A DNA stretch of 64,000 bases, from assembly GCA_017470325.1 (NCBI GenBank), contig JAFUES010000023.1, positions 121,349 through 185,348 of the forward strand. Reading direction: 5' to 3'. Source of the stretch: Oscillospiraceae bacterium (GTDB taxonomy: Bacteria; Bacillota_A; Clostridia; Oscillospirales; Oscillospiraceae). The notes under the pieces are model-generated. The model was given only the letters and a program-made list of their open reading frames with translations. It did not search any database and had not been told where the DNA came from. Position numbers and translations under genes: made by a program. Shown here one piece after another: positions 6,935-15,204 of the stretch (position 1 is the stretch's first letter; each line of letters starts with the position of its first letter).

Positions 6935-9886
6935 ATGTGGAAAGCAGGCCTGGACATTGGCTCCACCACCATCAAATGCGTTGTGCTGGATGAAGAGGAT
7001 CAGCTGATCTACACCAGCTATGAACGCCATTACAGTCATATCGTGGAGAAAGCCGAAGAGCTTCTGCGCAAGATGGATTCGGACTTTCTGCATGGCAGGC
7101 AGGTGTTGCTGTCCATCTCCGGTTCCGCGGGCATGGGCCTTGCCAAAAGCTGCGGCGTACCCTTCGTGCAGGAGGTGTTTGCCACCCGCGTGGCGGTGAA
7201 CCGGCTGCAGCCGGGGACCGACTGCGTCATCGAGCTGGGCGGCGAGGACGCCAAGATCCTGTTTTTGACCAATGGCCTGGAGGTCCGCATGAACGGCAGC
7301 TGCGCCGGCGGCACCGGCGCCTTTATCGATCAGATGGCGACGCTGCTGAAGATGGGCGCGGATGAAATGAACGAGGCCGCCCGCGGCGCTACCAGGATCT
7401 ACACCATCGCCAGCCGCTGCGGTGTGTTTGCCAAGAGCGACGTACAGCCCCTTATCAACCAGGGCGGTCAGATTGGCGATATTGCCGCCAGCATCTACAA
7501 AGCGGTGGTGAACCAGACCATTGCGGGCCTGGCCCAGGGCCGCCCCATCCGGGGCAAGGTGTTGTATCTGGGCGGACCGCTGACCTTTTCCGACGTGCTG
7601 CGCAAGAGCTTTGACGAATCGCTGGGCGTTACGGGCCTCTGCCCGGAAAACAGCCTTTACTATGTGGGTATGGGCGCGGCCTTTTATTCCGATACGGCTT
7701 TCGATCCACTGGAAGTGGCGGAGCGGCTGAAGAACTACAGCGCCACGGCCACCTATGCCAGTGAGCCGCCGCTGTTTGAAAACGAGGAAGAGCTTGCGGC
7801 GTTTCGGGCACGGCATGCCAGGGCAAGCGTACCCACAGTGCCGTTTGAAGATGATTGCGGTCCGGTACATATCGGCATCGACTCCGGCTCCACCACGGTG
7901 AAATTGGTGGTCATCGACGGGGATGGCCGGATCGTATACACCAACTACCAGCCCAATCTGGGCAATCCTCTGCCGCTGATCCGGGAACAGCTGATGAAGC
8001 TGTACCGGGAGCACCCGGGTCTGCGCATCGCCAGCGCCACCACCACCGGATATGGCGAGGAATTGGTGAAAAACGCTTTCCACACGGACTACGGCCTGGT
8101 GGAGACGGTGGCCCATTTTACTGCGGCCAAGACCTTCCTGCCCCAGGTGGATTTCATCATCGACATCGGCGGCCAGGATATGAAATGCTTCAAGATCGAG
8201 GATGGGGCCATCAGCAATATCTTTCTCAATGAGGCCTGTTCCTCCGGCTGCGGGAGCTTTCTGCAGACCTTTGCCCAGGCGCTGGGCTATGGTGTGAAGG
8301 ATTTTACGGCCCTTGGGCTTTTTGCCGACCGGCCTGTGGATCTGGGCAGCCGCTGCACGGTGTTTATGAATTCCAGCGTCAAACAGGCCCAGAAGGATGG
8401 CGCCTCTGTGGAGAACATCTCCGCGGGCCTGTCCATCAGCGTGGTCAAAAACGCGCTGTATAAGGTCATCCGTGCGTCCAGCCCCGAGGAACTGGGGCGG
8501 AACATCGTGGTGCAGGGCGGTACCTTCTATAACGAAGCGGTGCTGCGTGCTTTTGAAAAAGAGATGGGTGTGGAGGTCATCCGCCCGGATATCGCAGGGC
8601 TGATGGGTGCCTATGGCGCGGCCTTGCACGGGGCAAAGCTTACATCCCAGGAACATACCAGCAGCATCCTTGATCTGCAGGCCTTGGAGGGCTTTACCCA
8701 GAAGGTGCGCAGTATGCAGTGCGGCGGCTGTACCAATCACTGCCAGTTGACGGTCAACACCTTTGCCGATGGGGCGCGCTTCGTGTCCGGAAACCGCTGT
8801 GAACGCCCCGTCACCGGTAAGGCCACCGACGAGAGCATGAATCTGTATGCCTATAAGCGTGAACTGCTGGCGGCCTACACCCCGGTCGAGGGGAAGCGGG
8901 GGCGCATCGGCATCCCCCTGTGCCTCAACATGTATGAGCTGCTGCCCTTCTGGCATCGCTTCTTTACGGAGCTGGGCTTCTCTGTTGTGACCAGCCCGGT
9001 CTCCTCCCGAAAGCTGTACCTTGACGGGCAGGCGACCATCCCCAGCGACACCGCCTGCTTCCCGGCAAAGCTGGCCCACGGCCATATCAAGGCCCTGAGC
9101 GAGATGGGCCTGGACGCCATTTTCTACCCCTGCCTGACCTATAACATGGACGAACAGCTGGGGGACAACCATTATAACTGCCCGGTGGTGGCCTATTATC
9201 CTGAGGTCCTGGCGGGCAACTGCCCGGAGCTGGAGCAGACCAAATTCATCTATGATTATGTGGGGATCCACCGCCCGGCGGATTTCGTGCGGCATATGAC
9301 GAAGATCCTGGAGAAGTATTTCCCGGGGATTGCCAGAGCGGAAGTGAGCCGCGCCGCGGATGCGGCCTATGCCGAGTACGAGAGACATATGCAGCAGCTG
9401 CGGCAGCGGGGTCGGGAAATCATCGAGCGGGCCCGCGCAGAGGGCCGGCGCATCATCATCCTGGCCGGGCGGCCCTACCATGTAGACCCGGAGATCAACC
9501 ACGGGATCGATTCCCTGGTGGCGCGCTACGGTGCCGCCGTGGTCAGTGAGGACAGTGTCAGCTGGATGGAGCACAAGTTCCCCACTTCAGTCCTCAACCA
9601 GTGGACCTACCATTCCCGGCTTTACGCTGCGGCCCGGCTCTGCACCGAGCAGAGGGACCTGGACCTGGTGCAGCTGGTCAGCTTCGGCTGCGGCCTGGAC
9701 GCCATCACCACCGACGAGACCCGGGAGATCCTGCAGCGGGGCAACAAGCTCTATACCCAGATCAAGATCGACGAGATCACGAATCTGGGCGCGGTGAACA
9801 TCCGGCTGCGCAGCCTGTTGGCCGCACTGGATGAGCAGGACCGGCTCAAGAGCGCCGGTGAACAAAAGGAGTTGGCCTATGCCTGA
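6935..9886 (+). CDS. 2-hydroxyacyl-CoA dehydratase activase-like protein, tandem ASKHA ATPase plus DUF2229
   Basis: A 983-residue protein with two BadF/HgdC-type ASKHA ATPase modules in tandem. Module 1 has LDIGSTTIKC, ELGGEDAK and SCAGGTGAF; module 2 has IDSGSTTVKL, DIGGQDMK and CSSGCGSF. HgdC homodimers hold one [4Fe-4S] cluster with two Cys 39 residues apart per subunit; the same pairs are visible here in both halves (Cys123/Cys162 and Cys435/Cys474). The chain should therefore form an internal pseudo-dimer that drives ATP-dependent electron transfer. A CGGCTNHC motif and a DUF2229 region follow. The acceptor is probably the product of the next gene, overlapping by 8 nt. The ATG at 6935 is preferred over 6908 for its SD (AAAGGA). 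Confidence 0.85.
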   Translation: MWKAGLDIGSTTIKCVVLDEEDQLIYTSYERHYSHIVEKAEELLRKMDSDFLHGRQVLLSISGSAGMGLAKSCGVPFVQEVFATRVAVNRLQPGTDCVIELGGEDAKILFLTNGLEVRMNGSCAGGTGAFIDQMATLLKMGADEMNEAARGATRIYTIASRCGVFAKSDVQPLINQGGQIGDIAASIYKAVVNQTIAGLAQGRPIRGKVLYLGGPLTFSDVLRKSFDESLGVTGLCPENSLYYVGMGAAFYSDTAFDPLEVAERLKNYSATATYASEPPLFENEEELAAFRARHARASVPTVPFEDDCGPVHIGIDSGSTTVKLVVIDGDGRIVYTNYQPNLGNPLPLIREQLMKLYREHPGLRIASATTTGYGEELVKNAFHTDYGLVETVAHFTAAKTFLPQVDFIIDIGGQDMKCFKIEDGAISNIFLNEACSSGCGSFLQTFAQALGYGVKDFTALGLFADRPVDLGSRCTVFMNSSVKQAQKDGASVENISAGLSISVVKNALYKVIRASSPEELGRNIVVQGGTFYNEAVLRAFEKEMGVEVIRPDIAGLMGAYGAALHGAKLTSQEHTSSILDLQALEGFTQKVRSMQCGGCTNHCQLTVNTFADGARFVSGNRCERPVTGKATDESMNLYAYKRELLAAYTPVEGKRGRIGIPLCLNMYELLPFWHRFFTELGFSVVTSPVSSRKLYLDGQATIPSDTACFPAKLAHGHIKALSEMGLDAIFYPCLTYNMDEQLGDNHYNCPVVAYYPEVLAGNCPELEQTKFIYDYVGIHRPADFVRHMTKILEKYFPGIARAEVSRAADAAYAEYERHMQQLRQRGREIIERARAEGRRIIILAGRPYHVDPEINHGIDSLVARYGAAVVSEDSVSWMEHKFPTSVLNQWTYHSRLYAAARLCTEQRDLDLVQLVSFGCGLDAITTDETREILQRGNKLYTQIKIDEITNLGAVNIRLRSLLAALDEQDRLKSAGEQKELAYA

Positions 9887-11147
9887 TTTTGATCCGGGAC
9901 AGTATCCCCGGTTTACCAAGGAAATGAAGCAGACCCACACCATCCTGATCCCCAATATGGCGGTGATCCATTTCCGCTTGATGAAGATCGTTCTGGAGCA
10001 GGCCGGGTACCATGTGGAGGTGTTGGGCAACTGCGGCAGTCAGGTGGCGCAGCTGGGGCTGAAATATGTCCACAATGACACCTGCTATCCCGCGCTGCTG
10101 GTGATCGGGCAGTTTCTGGACGCGCTGAGCACCGGCCGGTATGATCTGGATCACACGGCCCTGCTGATCACCCAGACAGGCGGCGGCTGCCGCGCCTCCA
10201 ATTATATCCACCTGCTGCGGAAAGCCCTGGTGAAAGCGGGCTATCCCCAGATCCCGGTGGCCTCGCTGAACTTTTCCGGACTGGAGAAGGACAGCGGCTT
10301 CCAGCTGACGCTGCCGCTCATCCGGCGGTTGCTGGCTGCAATCTTTTACGGGGATCTGCTGATGACCCTGCGCAACCAGACAGCGCCCTATGAGGACACG
10401 CCGGGCCAGGCGGACGCGCTGACGGACCGCTGGATCCAGGAACTGGGCAGCCGCTTCGCCCGGGGCCGCGGCATTTCCGCCAGAGAGATGAAGCGGGCCT
10501 TTCCCGGGATCGTACAGGAGTTTGCCGCCATCCCCATTACCCGTGTGCCCAAGGTGAAGGTAGGCGTGGTGGGGGAGATCTACGTGAAGTATTCCCCCCT
10601 GGGCAACAACAGCCTGGAGGAGTTTCTGGCAAGCGAAGGCTGCGAGGTCAATGTGCCCGGACTCATGGGCTTTTGTCAGTACTGCATCTTCAACATGTCT
10701 GAGACCAAGCGGCTGTATGGCGGAAAGGTCTGGGAGGAGTTTGCCCCCGAGCTTCTGCTCAGTTATCTGGACGGCATTGAGATGGCCATGGGCGAGGCTC
10801 TTAGAGCGGGCGGTTTTCACGCACCGGCACGCTTCAAGGAATTGATCGAACTGCCGGATGGGATCATCAGCCTGGGCGCCAAAATGGGCGAAGGCTGGCT
10901 GCTGACCGCGGAGATGATCGAACTGGTCCAGAGCGGCTATGAGAACATCGTCTGCGCGCAGCCCTTCGGCTGCCTGCCCAACCACATTGTAGGCAAGGGC
11001 ATGGTCAGCAAGATCCGAGCAGAATATCCTACGGCCAACATCACCCCCATCGATTACGATCCCAGCGCCACCAAGGTCAACCAGGAAAACCGCATCAAGT
11101 TGATGCTGGCTGTAGCCAAGGAACGGCTGGATGCCAAAGCACAGTGA
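9879..11147 (+). CDS. Partner protein of the ASKHA activase (COG3581-type, dehydratase-related)
   Basis: A 422-residue protein of the family found next to tandem-ASKHA/DUF2229 proteins (COG3581-like), distantly related to 2-hydroxyacyl-CoA dehydratase subunits. Conserved-looking Cys motifs suitable for an iron-sulfur cluster are GNCGSQ, NDTCYPA, TGGGCRASNY, GFCQYCIFN and CAQPFGCLPNHIVGKGM. The likely role is the electron acceptor, or the catalytic half of a two-component ATP-driven reductase; the reaction is unknown, and no acyl-CoA transferase or dehydrogenase lies nearby to name a substrate. The ATG overlaps the upstream stop (ATGCCTGA) and has the SD AAAGGAG 6 nt before it. Confidence 0.78.
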   Translation: MPDFDPGQYPRFTKEMKQTHTILIPNMAVIHFRLMKIVLEQAGYHVEVLGNCGSQVAQLGLKYVHNDTCYPALLVIGQFLDALSTGRYDLDHTALLITQTGGGCRASNYIHLLRKALVKAGYPQIPVASLNFSGLEKDSGFQLTLPLIRRLLAAIFYGDLLMTLRNQTAPYEDTPGQADALTDRWIQELGSRFARGRGISAREMKRAFPGIVQEFAAIPITRVPKVKVGVVGEIYVKYSPLGNNSLEEFLASEGCEVNVPGLMGFCQYCIFNMSETKRLYGGKVWEEFAPELLLSYLDGIEMAMGEALRAGGFHAPARFKELIELPDGIISLGAKMGEGWLLTAEMIELVQSGYENIVCAQPFGCLPNHIVGKGMVSKIRAEYPTANITPIDYDPSATKVNQENRIKLMLAVAKERLDAKAQ

Positions 11148-11150
11148 AGG

Positions 11151-11182
11151 AAAAGCACAGACGACGGCTCGTCTGTGCTTTT
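11151..11182. terminator. Bidirectional terminator between the activase pair and the L,D-transpeptidase
   Basis: A 14-bp perfect stem AAAAGCACAGACGA / TCGTCTGTGCTTTT with loop CGGC. The T run works on the plus strand and the A run gives one on the minus strand. Confidence 0.9.
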
Positions 11183-11187
11183 CATAC

Positions 11188-12768
11188 TTATGGGTTTTCT
11201 GAGCCGGGATCTTCACCGGACGCATCCGGTTCCGTGCTGGGTTCAGCTGAGGGTTCGGCAGATGGTTCCGTGCTGGGTTCAGCTGAGGGTTCGGCAGATG
11301 GTTCCGTACTGGGTTCTGCCGATGGTTCTGTGGGCGGCTCGACAGAGGGCTCTGCGCTGGGCTCCGGCCCTGCGCTTGGTTCGGCCGAGGGCTCCGCTGA
11401 CGGCTCGGAAGAAGGCTCTATGGAAGGCTCCGCACTTGCTTCCGGGGAAGGCGACGGCTCCTCCGGCGTCGGATCCGGCTCAAGCAATTCCGAGGGCTCC
11501 GGCGAAGGATCGGGAGTCAGAGTAGCCTCCGGCGTTGGTGTTGGTGCCGGACTTGGGGTAGGGCTTGGCGAAGGGGAAGGCGAAGGTGTCGGAGAGGGTG
11601 TCGGCTCAGGTGTGGGTGTCGGCTTCGGCGTGGGCGTCGGCTCATGGTTCCAGGGATTGGCGGGGTCCGGATCGCTGGGATCCCAACCGCGGCAGCGTGT
11701 GTTGCCGGAGATCTTGGGCGCGGAGGGCTTCCCCATTGGGCCGGGATCAGAAGAACTGTAAAACTCCACGGCAGCGATGCTGTCCCGGTTGTCATAGACC
11801 CATTGGGCGTCCTTTACCTGTAGCCGCACACAGCCTGCCGAGCAGCTGGTACCCAGCTTGTCAAACTCCCAGTATTCCAAGGAACTCTTGTCACCGAACA
11901 CGGTATAGGGGACGGAGTGAAAGAGGATATTCCCGGTGATCTGGGTCACATATTGTCCGTAGACCTCGCCGAAAAGCGTCTGCCAGGTCTGCCGCCAGCC
12001 CAGCGCATAGATCCCGGAGCCGGGCGTGGCGGAGCCTGTGGAACAGATCATGGCCCGGACGGGAACCGTATACTCATTGTTGTCATCACACATATAGACG
12101 GTGACGGTGTTGGCTTGGACATTTACTTTCAGATAGTAGCCGCCCGGCCAGATCACCGGAGCGGATTCCGCGGCCTGAACAGGCGCGGTCGTTTCTTCGG
12201 CAACATCCGCGGCCACTTCTGCAGGCGGCGGCGTGGCGGTGACTGCAGGAATGTGAGATGGGCGCGGGGATGGTTTCGGCGTCGGTGTCGGCGCCGGTGT
12301 GGGACTTTCGATCACCGCCGTGTTCTCGGGCAGAACGACCGTTTCCGCCTGCGAGACGGTCGCCTGATGGAGCAGGACGAGACAAAATACGATAATGCCC
12401 AGAAATACGGCGCTCAGGAACAGGAGCAGCCAATCCCGGAACGAGAACTTTGCCTGCTTGGCAGGAGAAACAGAAGAAGGCTCTTCCTCTGCCGCAGCGG
12501 GATCTGGAGCATCGTCGGCCTGGTCGGCGGCCTGCGGCAACGCCGGTTCCTCCGGGCTTTCTTCTCCTTTGGCCAGATGCAGGAGCGTATCCAGAATTGT
12601 TGACTCCTGCGTCAGCAGGAAGGCGTCGATCTCAGCCTGCCCAGTGCCCTTGGGTACCGTGACCGTCAGGGAACCGTCGGCAGCTATATCAAGTTCCGGC
12701 GTATCTACTTGGGCACGTTTCAGGCGGTATCGGATCTGACGACCGTTGAATTCGATCTTTCGATTCAC
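11188..12768 (-). CDS. Membrane-anchored L,D-transpeptidase (YkuD) with repetitive Pro/Ser/Glu tail
   Basis: 526 residues. Residues 1-55 resemble the small beta domain seen at the start of YgjP-type proteins ([19 protein letters not shown]). One membrane segment lies at about 113-133, followed by a Pro/Thr linker. The catalytic YkuD domain spans about 209-337 with His284 (ILFHSVPY) and Cys313 (SCSAGCVRL). The last 150 residues are low-complexity Pro-Thr/Pro-Ser turning into [10 protein letters not shown] repeats. The family forms 3-3 crosslinks in peptidoglycan or attaches wall proteins; the catalytic part should face outside and the tail should span the wall. The GTG start at 12768 has AACAGGAG upstream. 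Confidence 0.85.
   Translation of the reverse strand: MNRKIEFNGRQIRYRLKRAQVDTPELDIAADGSLTVTVPKGTGQAEIDAFLLTQESTILDTLLHLAKGEESPEEPALPQAADQADDAPDPAAAEEEPSSVSPAKQAKFSFRDWLLLFLSAVFLGIIVFCLVLLHQATVSQAETVVLPENTAVIESPTPAPTPTPKPSPRPSHIPAVTATPPPAEVAADVAEETTAPVQAAESAPVIWPGGYYLKVNVQANTVTVYMCDDNNEYTVPVRAMICSTGSATPGSGIYALGWRQTWQTLFGEVYGQYVTQITGNILFHSVPYTVFGDKSSLEYWEFDKLGTSCSAGCVRLQVKDAQWVYDNRDSIAAVEFYSSSDPGPMGKPSAPKISGNTRCRGWDPSDPDPANPWNHEPTPTPKPTPTPEPTPSPTPSPSPSPSPTPSPAPTPTPEATLTPDPSPEPSELLEPDPTPEEPSPSPEASAEPSIEPSSEPSAEPSAEPSAGPEPSAEPSVEPPTEPSAEPSTEPSAEPSAEPSTEPSAEPSAEPSTEPDASGEDPGSENP
11228..11299. repeat. Tandem 36-bp repeat inside the transpeptidase tail
   Basis: Two exact 36-bp copies (11228-11263 and 11264-11299) followed by a shorter diverged copy. 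They sit in a wider low-complexity stretch (about 11200-11650) encoding Glu-Pro-Ser-Ala/Thr repeats, a likely site of length variation by slippage or recombination. Confidence 0.9.
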
Positions 12769-12806
12769 GAGTTTCTCCTGTTCCAGCTGTTTCTTTCTTT
12801 TTCAGT

Positions 12807-12835
12807 ATTATACGAAGTTTCCCACACAGCGTCAA
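12807..12835 (-). promoter_or_regulatory. Promoter of the L,D-transpeptidase gene
   Basis: Minus-strand TTGACG (12830-12835), 17-bp spacer, TATAAT (12807-12812), 38 nt upstream of the start codon. Confidence 0.85.
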
Positions 12836-12860
12836 TACGGGAACGCTGACGAAACCGCGC

Positions 12861-12890
12861 GAATTTGGACCGGCGGTAGGCGCATAGGAT
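12861..12890 (+). promoter_or_regulatory. Candidate sigma-E-type promoter of sigK
   Basis: GAATTTG (12861-12867), 15-bp spacer, CATAGGAT (12883-12890). It resembles the Bacillus sigma-E pattern (KMATATT, 14-15, CATACANT), and no sigma-A-like pair is seen. sigK is sigma-E dependent in B. subtilis. Confidence 0.45.
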
Positions 12891-12906
12891 GACATGAGGT
12901 GATCCT

Positions 12907-13605
12907 ATGCTGGAAACTGCATTTTTCCTATTGATCAACAGCCTGTTGTTCATGCTCCGCATCGCGCCGGGGGATTCCTTTCCCAAGCCCTTGAGCCGCC
13001 AGGAGGAGAGCGACTGTCTTGCGCGCTGGACGGAGGGCGATATCGAAGCGCGCAATACCCTGGTGGAGCACAATCTGCGTCTTGTGGCCCATATCGTGAA
13101 AAAGTATTACGCGCAGGCCGATGACGTGGATGATCTGATCTCCATCGGGACAGTGGGACTGATCAAGGGCATCAATACGTATAAGCCCGACCGTGGCGTG
13201 CGCCTGGCCACCTATGTGTCCCGCTGCATCGAAAACGAGATCCTGATGCATTTTCGTAGCCAGCGCAAGAACGCCGGTGATCTGAGTCTGTCAGAGGCCC
13301 TGGACACCGACGGAGACGGCAGCGGCCTGTCGGTTATGGATGTGATCGCCCAGGAGGACGATATGGCCGAGCGGCTGGGCAGCGCAGAGATCTGCGGCCG
13401 GCTGCGTGAGTGTATCGACACGGTACTAAACCCGCGGGAGGCGCGGATCGTCCGGCTGCGATATGGCCTGGATGGGCTGCCGCCCAGGACCCAGCGGGAC
13501 ACGGCGGCGCTATGCGGCATCAGCCGCTCCTATGTATCACGGATCGAGAAGCGGGCGCTGGAAAAGCTGCGCGCGGCCCTGGGAGAAGACGCGAATCCTG
13601 GATGA
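12907..13605 (+). CDS. sigK: Sporulation sigma factor SigK (pro-sigma-K)
   Basis: A 232-residue sigma-70 factor for late mother-cell transcription in spore formation. The N-terminus is hydrophobic (LETAFFLLINSLLFMLRIAPG), like the pro-sequence removed by SpoIVFB. Region 2 follows (EARNTLVEHNLRLVAHIVKK, DDLISIGTVGLIKGI, ATYVSRCIENEILMHFR). Region 4 ends in SRSYVSRIEKRALEKL. The gene is uninterrupted: there is no skin-type element splitting it as in B. subtilis or C. difficile. The ATG has the SD GAGGTGAT 3 nt upstream. The transpeptidase gene is divergent and the VanY-type gene has its own promoter. Confidence 0.93.
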   Translation: MLETAFFLLINSLLFMLRIAPGDSFPKPLSRQEESDCLARWTEGDIEARNTLVEHNLRLVAHIVKKYYAQADDVDDLISIGTVGLIKGINTYKPDRGVRLATYVSRCIENEILMHFRSQRKNAGDLSLSEALDTDGDGSGLSVMDVIAQEDDMAERLGSAEICGRLRECIDTVLNPREARIVRLRYGLDGLPPRTQRDTAALCGISRSYVSRIEKRALEKLRAALGEDANPG

Positions 13606-13625
13606 TCAACAAAAAAGACCGGGTA

Positions 13626-13654
13626 TTGAACTGAAAAACAGTTCGTGATATAAT
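13626..13654 (+). promoter_or_regulatory. Promoter of the VanY-type carboxypeptidase gene
   Basis: TTGAAC (13626-13631), 17-bp spacer, TATAAT (13649-13654). The ATG at 13653 lies inside the -10, so translation must begin further downstream. Confidence 0.85.
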
Positions 13655-13691
13655 GACACAACATCTCGTGAGAAAGGCAGGTGAGAGCAAA

Positions 13692-14507
13692 GTGCAAAGA
13701 AGGCGTGTGTTATGGCTGTTGTGCATGGCAGGGCTGTGCCTGGTGCTGTATACCATCGTGATCTCTCGTGTGGAAAACCGCACAGACGTGATTTTCGGCG
13801 GCGCTGACGGCGCGTATATCCGCAGTGACAGCGTTTCCTTCCTGGATCCCAACACGGTGGAGACGCCGGAGCCCACGGAGGATATCTGGCCGCAGATCGA
13901 CATTACCCTCACCCAGTATTCCATGGTCAACGAGGACAATTTGCTCTCACCCCGTTATACCCCGGACGTAGACACGATCAGCGTTACCAATTATCAGTTG
14001 TTCAGTACGGCGGCCATGCCCTATCTGGACGCGCTGATCGAGGATATGCAGGACCACGGCTTTAATGTGTATGTGGCGGGCGCCTACCGCTCCTACTCTT
14101 ATCAGGAGAAGCTCTTCAACGGCAAGGCCAGCCAGATCGCCGCCGGCATGGGCGTCACGGATTATATGGATCCCCGCTATCAGGAAGCGGTGGAGGAGGC
14201 GAAGACCATCACTGCCTTCCCAGGCGGCAGCGAGCACCAGCTGGGACTGGCGGTGGATCTGATGGACCGGCCCTATAACAAGCTGATTTATGAGAACATG
14301 AACCATTCCTTCTTCGAGTATCTGGACAGCATTTGCTTCAAATATGGGTTTATCAAGCGCTATCCCACCCGCAAGCTGCTGCTGACCGGCTGGGATGAGC
14401 CCTGGCATTACCGCTACGTGGGGGTGGAGGCCGCCACCTTCATCATGGAAAACGGCCTGTGCTACGAGGAGTTCTACGCACATTATGTGCCGGACTTCCG
14501 CTATTGA
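13692..14507 (+). CDS. D-alanyl-D-alanine carboxypeptidase, VanY/M15B family
   Basis: A 271-residue membrane-anchored zinc peptidase that trims the terminal D-Ala of peptidoglycan stem peptides. A signal-anchor follows the basic start (QRRRVLWLLCMAGLCLVLY), and the catalytic domain faces outside. The zinc motif SEHQLGLAVDL gives His182 and Asp189, and EPWHYRYVG gives Glu236 and His239. The start is the GTG at 13692 (SD AGGTGAG, 6 nt spacing) because the upstream ATG at 13653 falls within the promoter. No vanR/S, vanH or vanX genes are near, so this is cell-wall maintenance rather than a vancomycin-resistance cluster. Confidence 0.9.
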   Translation: MQRRRVLWLLCMAGLCLVLYTIVISRVENRTDVIFGGADGAYIRSDSVSFLDPNTVETPEPTEDIWPQIDITLTQYSMVNEDNLLSPRYTPDVDTISVTNYQLFSTAAMPYLDALIEDMQDHGFNVYVAGAYRSYSYQEKLFNGKASQIAAGMGVTDYMDPRYQEAVEEAKTITAFPGGSEHQLGLAVDLMDRPYNKLIYENMNHSFFEYLDSICFKYGFIKRYPTRKLLLTGWDEPWHYRYVGVEAATFIMENGLCYEEFYAHYVPDFRY

Positions 14508-14513
14508 ATCGTT

Positions 14514-14546
14514 TTTTGCGGCGGCGTGTACAACGTCGCCGCAAAA
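14514..14546 (+). terminator. Stem-loop after the VanY-type gene
   Basis: A 14-bp stem with one G-T pair (TTTTGCGGCGGCGT / ACGTCGCCGCAAAA) and loop GTACA. The following T tract is weak, so termination may be incomplete. Confidence 0.65.
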
Positions 14547-14571
14547 TGCGCTTTTCCCTTATAAAAAATGC

Positions 14572-14600
14572 TTGCAAACTACAAAGGATAGTGTTATAGT
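14572..14600 (+). promoter_or_regulatory. Promoter of the rimP-nusA-infB operon
   Basis: TTGCAA (14572-14577), 17-bp spacer, TATAGT (14595-14600). The predicted start is near 14607, giving a leader of about 110 nt. Confidence 0.8.
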
Positions 14601-14626
14601 AACAAAGTGAGGATCAAGGTTTAGTC

Positions 14627-14653
14627 AGAGTGGGTTGCGGCCCACTCTTTTTT
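14627..14653 (+). terminator. Intrinsic terminator in the leader of the rimP-nusA operon (attenuator candidate)
   Basis: AGAGTGGG (14627-14634), loop TTGCGG, CCCACTCT (14641-14648), then six T from 14648. It lies about 20 nt after the predicted transcript start and about 60 nt before rimP, so a full-length operon transcript must read through it. NusA acts on hairpin-dependent termination, so feedback on its own operon is plausible, though this is inferred. Confidence 0.7.
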
Positions 14654-14715
14654 CGGGGCTTTTGGTCCTGCAAGCCGCTTCTCTGCGGCTGGGAAAACTA
14701 CAGGAAGTGAACATC

Positions 14716-15171
14716 ATGAGTAAAGTCACGGATCAGATCTTCACGATGGCAAAGCCGGTTGTGGAGGAAGAAGGCTGTTCCCTCTGGAATGTGGAATATG
14801 TGCGTGAGGCCGGTACCTGGTATCTGCGCGTGTTCATCGACAAAGAGGGCGGCGTCGGCATCGACGATTGTGAGCGTATCAGTCGCCGGCTGGATCCCAT
14901 GCTGGATGAGGCCGATCCCATCGCGGGCAGCTATGTGTTTGAAGTGGGCTCCGCTGGAGCGGAGCGGGAGCTGAAGCGCCCCTCGGACTTTGAACAGTTC
15001 CTGGGCAGTGAGGTGGAAGTGAAGCTCTATCAGCCCATGGATGGCCGGAAAGCCTTTGTGGGGACGCTGCAGAGCTATGCTGGCGGCGCGGTCGTCATTC
15101 TGGACGGCAAGCAGGAGCGCCGTTTCGCCCCGGGCCAGTACGCGCAGGTCCGGCTGCATGTGAGTATATAA
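14716..15171 (+). CDS. rimP: Ribosome maturation factor RimP
   Basis: A 151-residue cytoplasmic protein needed for late 30S subunit assembly. The N-terminal domain contains the typical block LRVFIDKEGGVGIDDCERISRRL, with EVGSAGAERELK following, and the C-terminal SH3-like part includes FVGTLQSYAGGAVVIL. The sequence in place of the usual SSPGLDRPLK motif is diverged (GSAGAERELKRP). The ATG at 14716 has AGGAAGTGA upstream; the longer frame would begin in the leader terminator. It is the first gene of the operon, as in most Firmicutes. Confidence 0.92.
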   Translation: MSKVTDQIFTMAKPVVEEEGCSLWNVEYVREAGTWYLRVFIDKEGGVGIDDCERISRRLDPMLDEADPIAGSYVFEVGSAGAERELKRPSDFEQFLGSEVEVKLYQPMDGRKAFVGTLQSYAGGAVVILDGKQERRFAPGQYAQVRLHVSI

Positions 15172-15204
15172 CAACGATTTCATCTGATAGAATGGAGAAG
15201 GGCA

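Noticed and set aside
6821..9574. 917-residue minus-strand open frame
   Set aside because: It is the antisense shadow of the activase gene, low-complexity in His/Gln/Gly/Ala, without SD or family motifs. Such frames are common opposite GC-rich genes.
11228..11330. Repeats that might be read as a CRISPR array
   Set aside because: The units are contiguous without unique spacers, are in frame with a protein, and encode Glu-Pro-Ser repeats.
11144..11761. Plus-strand Gly/Ser-rich frame over the transpeptidase tail
   Set aside because: It is the complement of the Pro/Ser/Glu repeats, with no SD; the minus-strand frame has a catalytic domain.
13653..13691. Upstream ATG as start of the VanY-type peptidase
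   Set aside because: It overlaps the -10 box TATAAT (13649-13654) and so would not be transcribed from that promoter.
13692..14507. Vancomycin-resistance gene vanY
   Set aside because: No vanRS, vanHAX or vanZ genes are nearby; the M15B domain alone is common in cell-wall maintenance enzymes.
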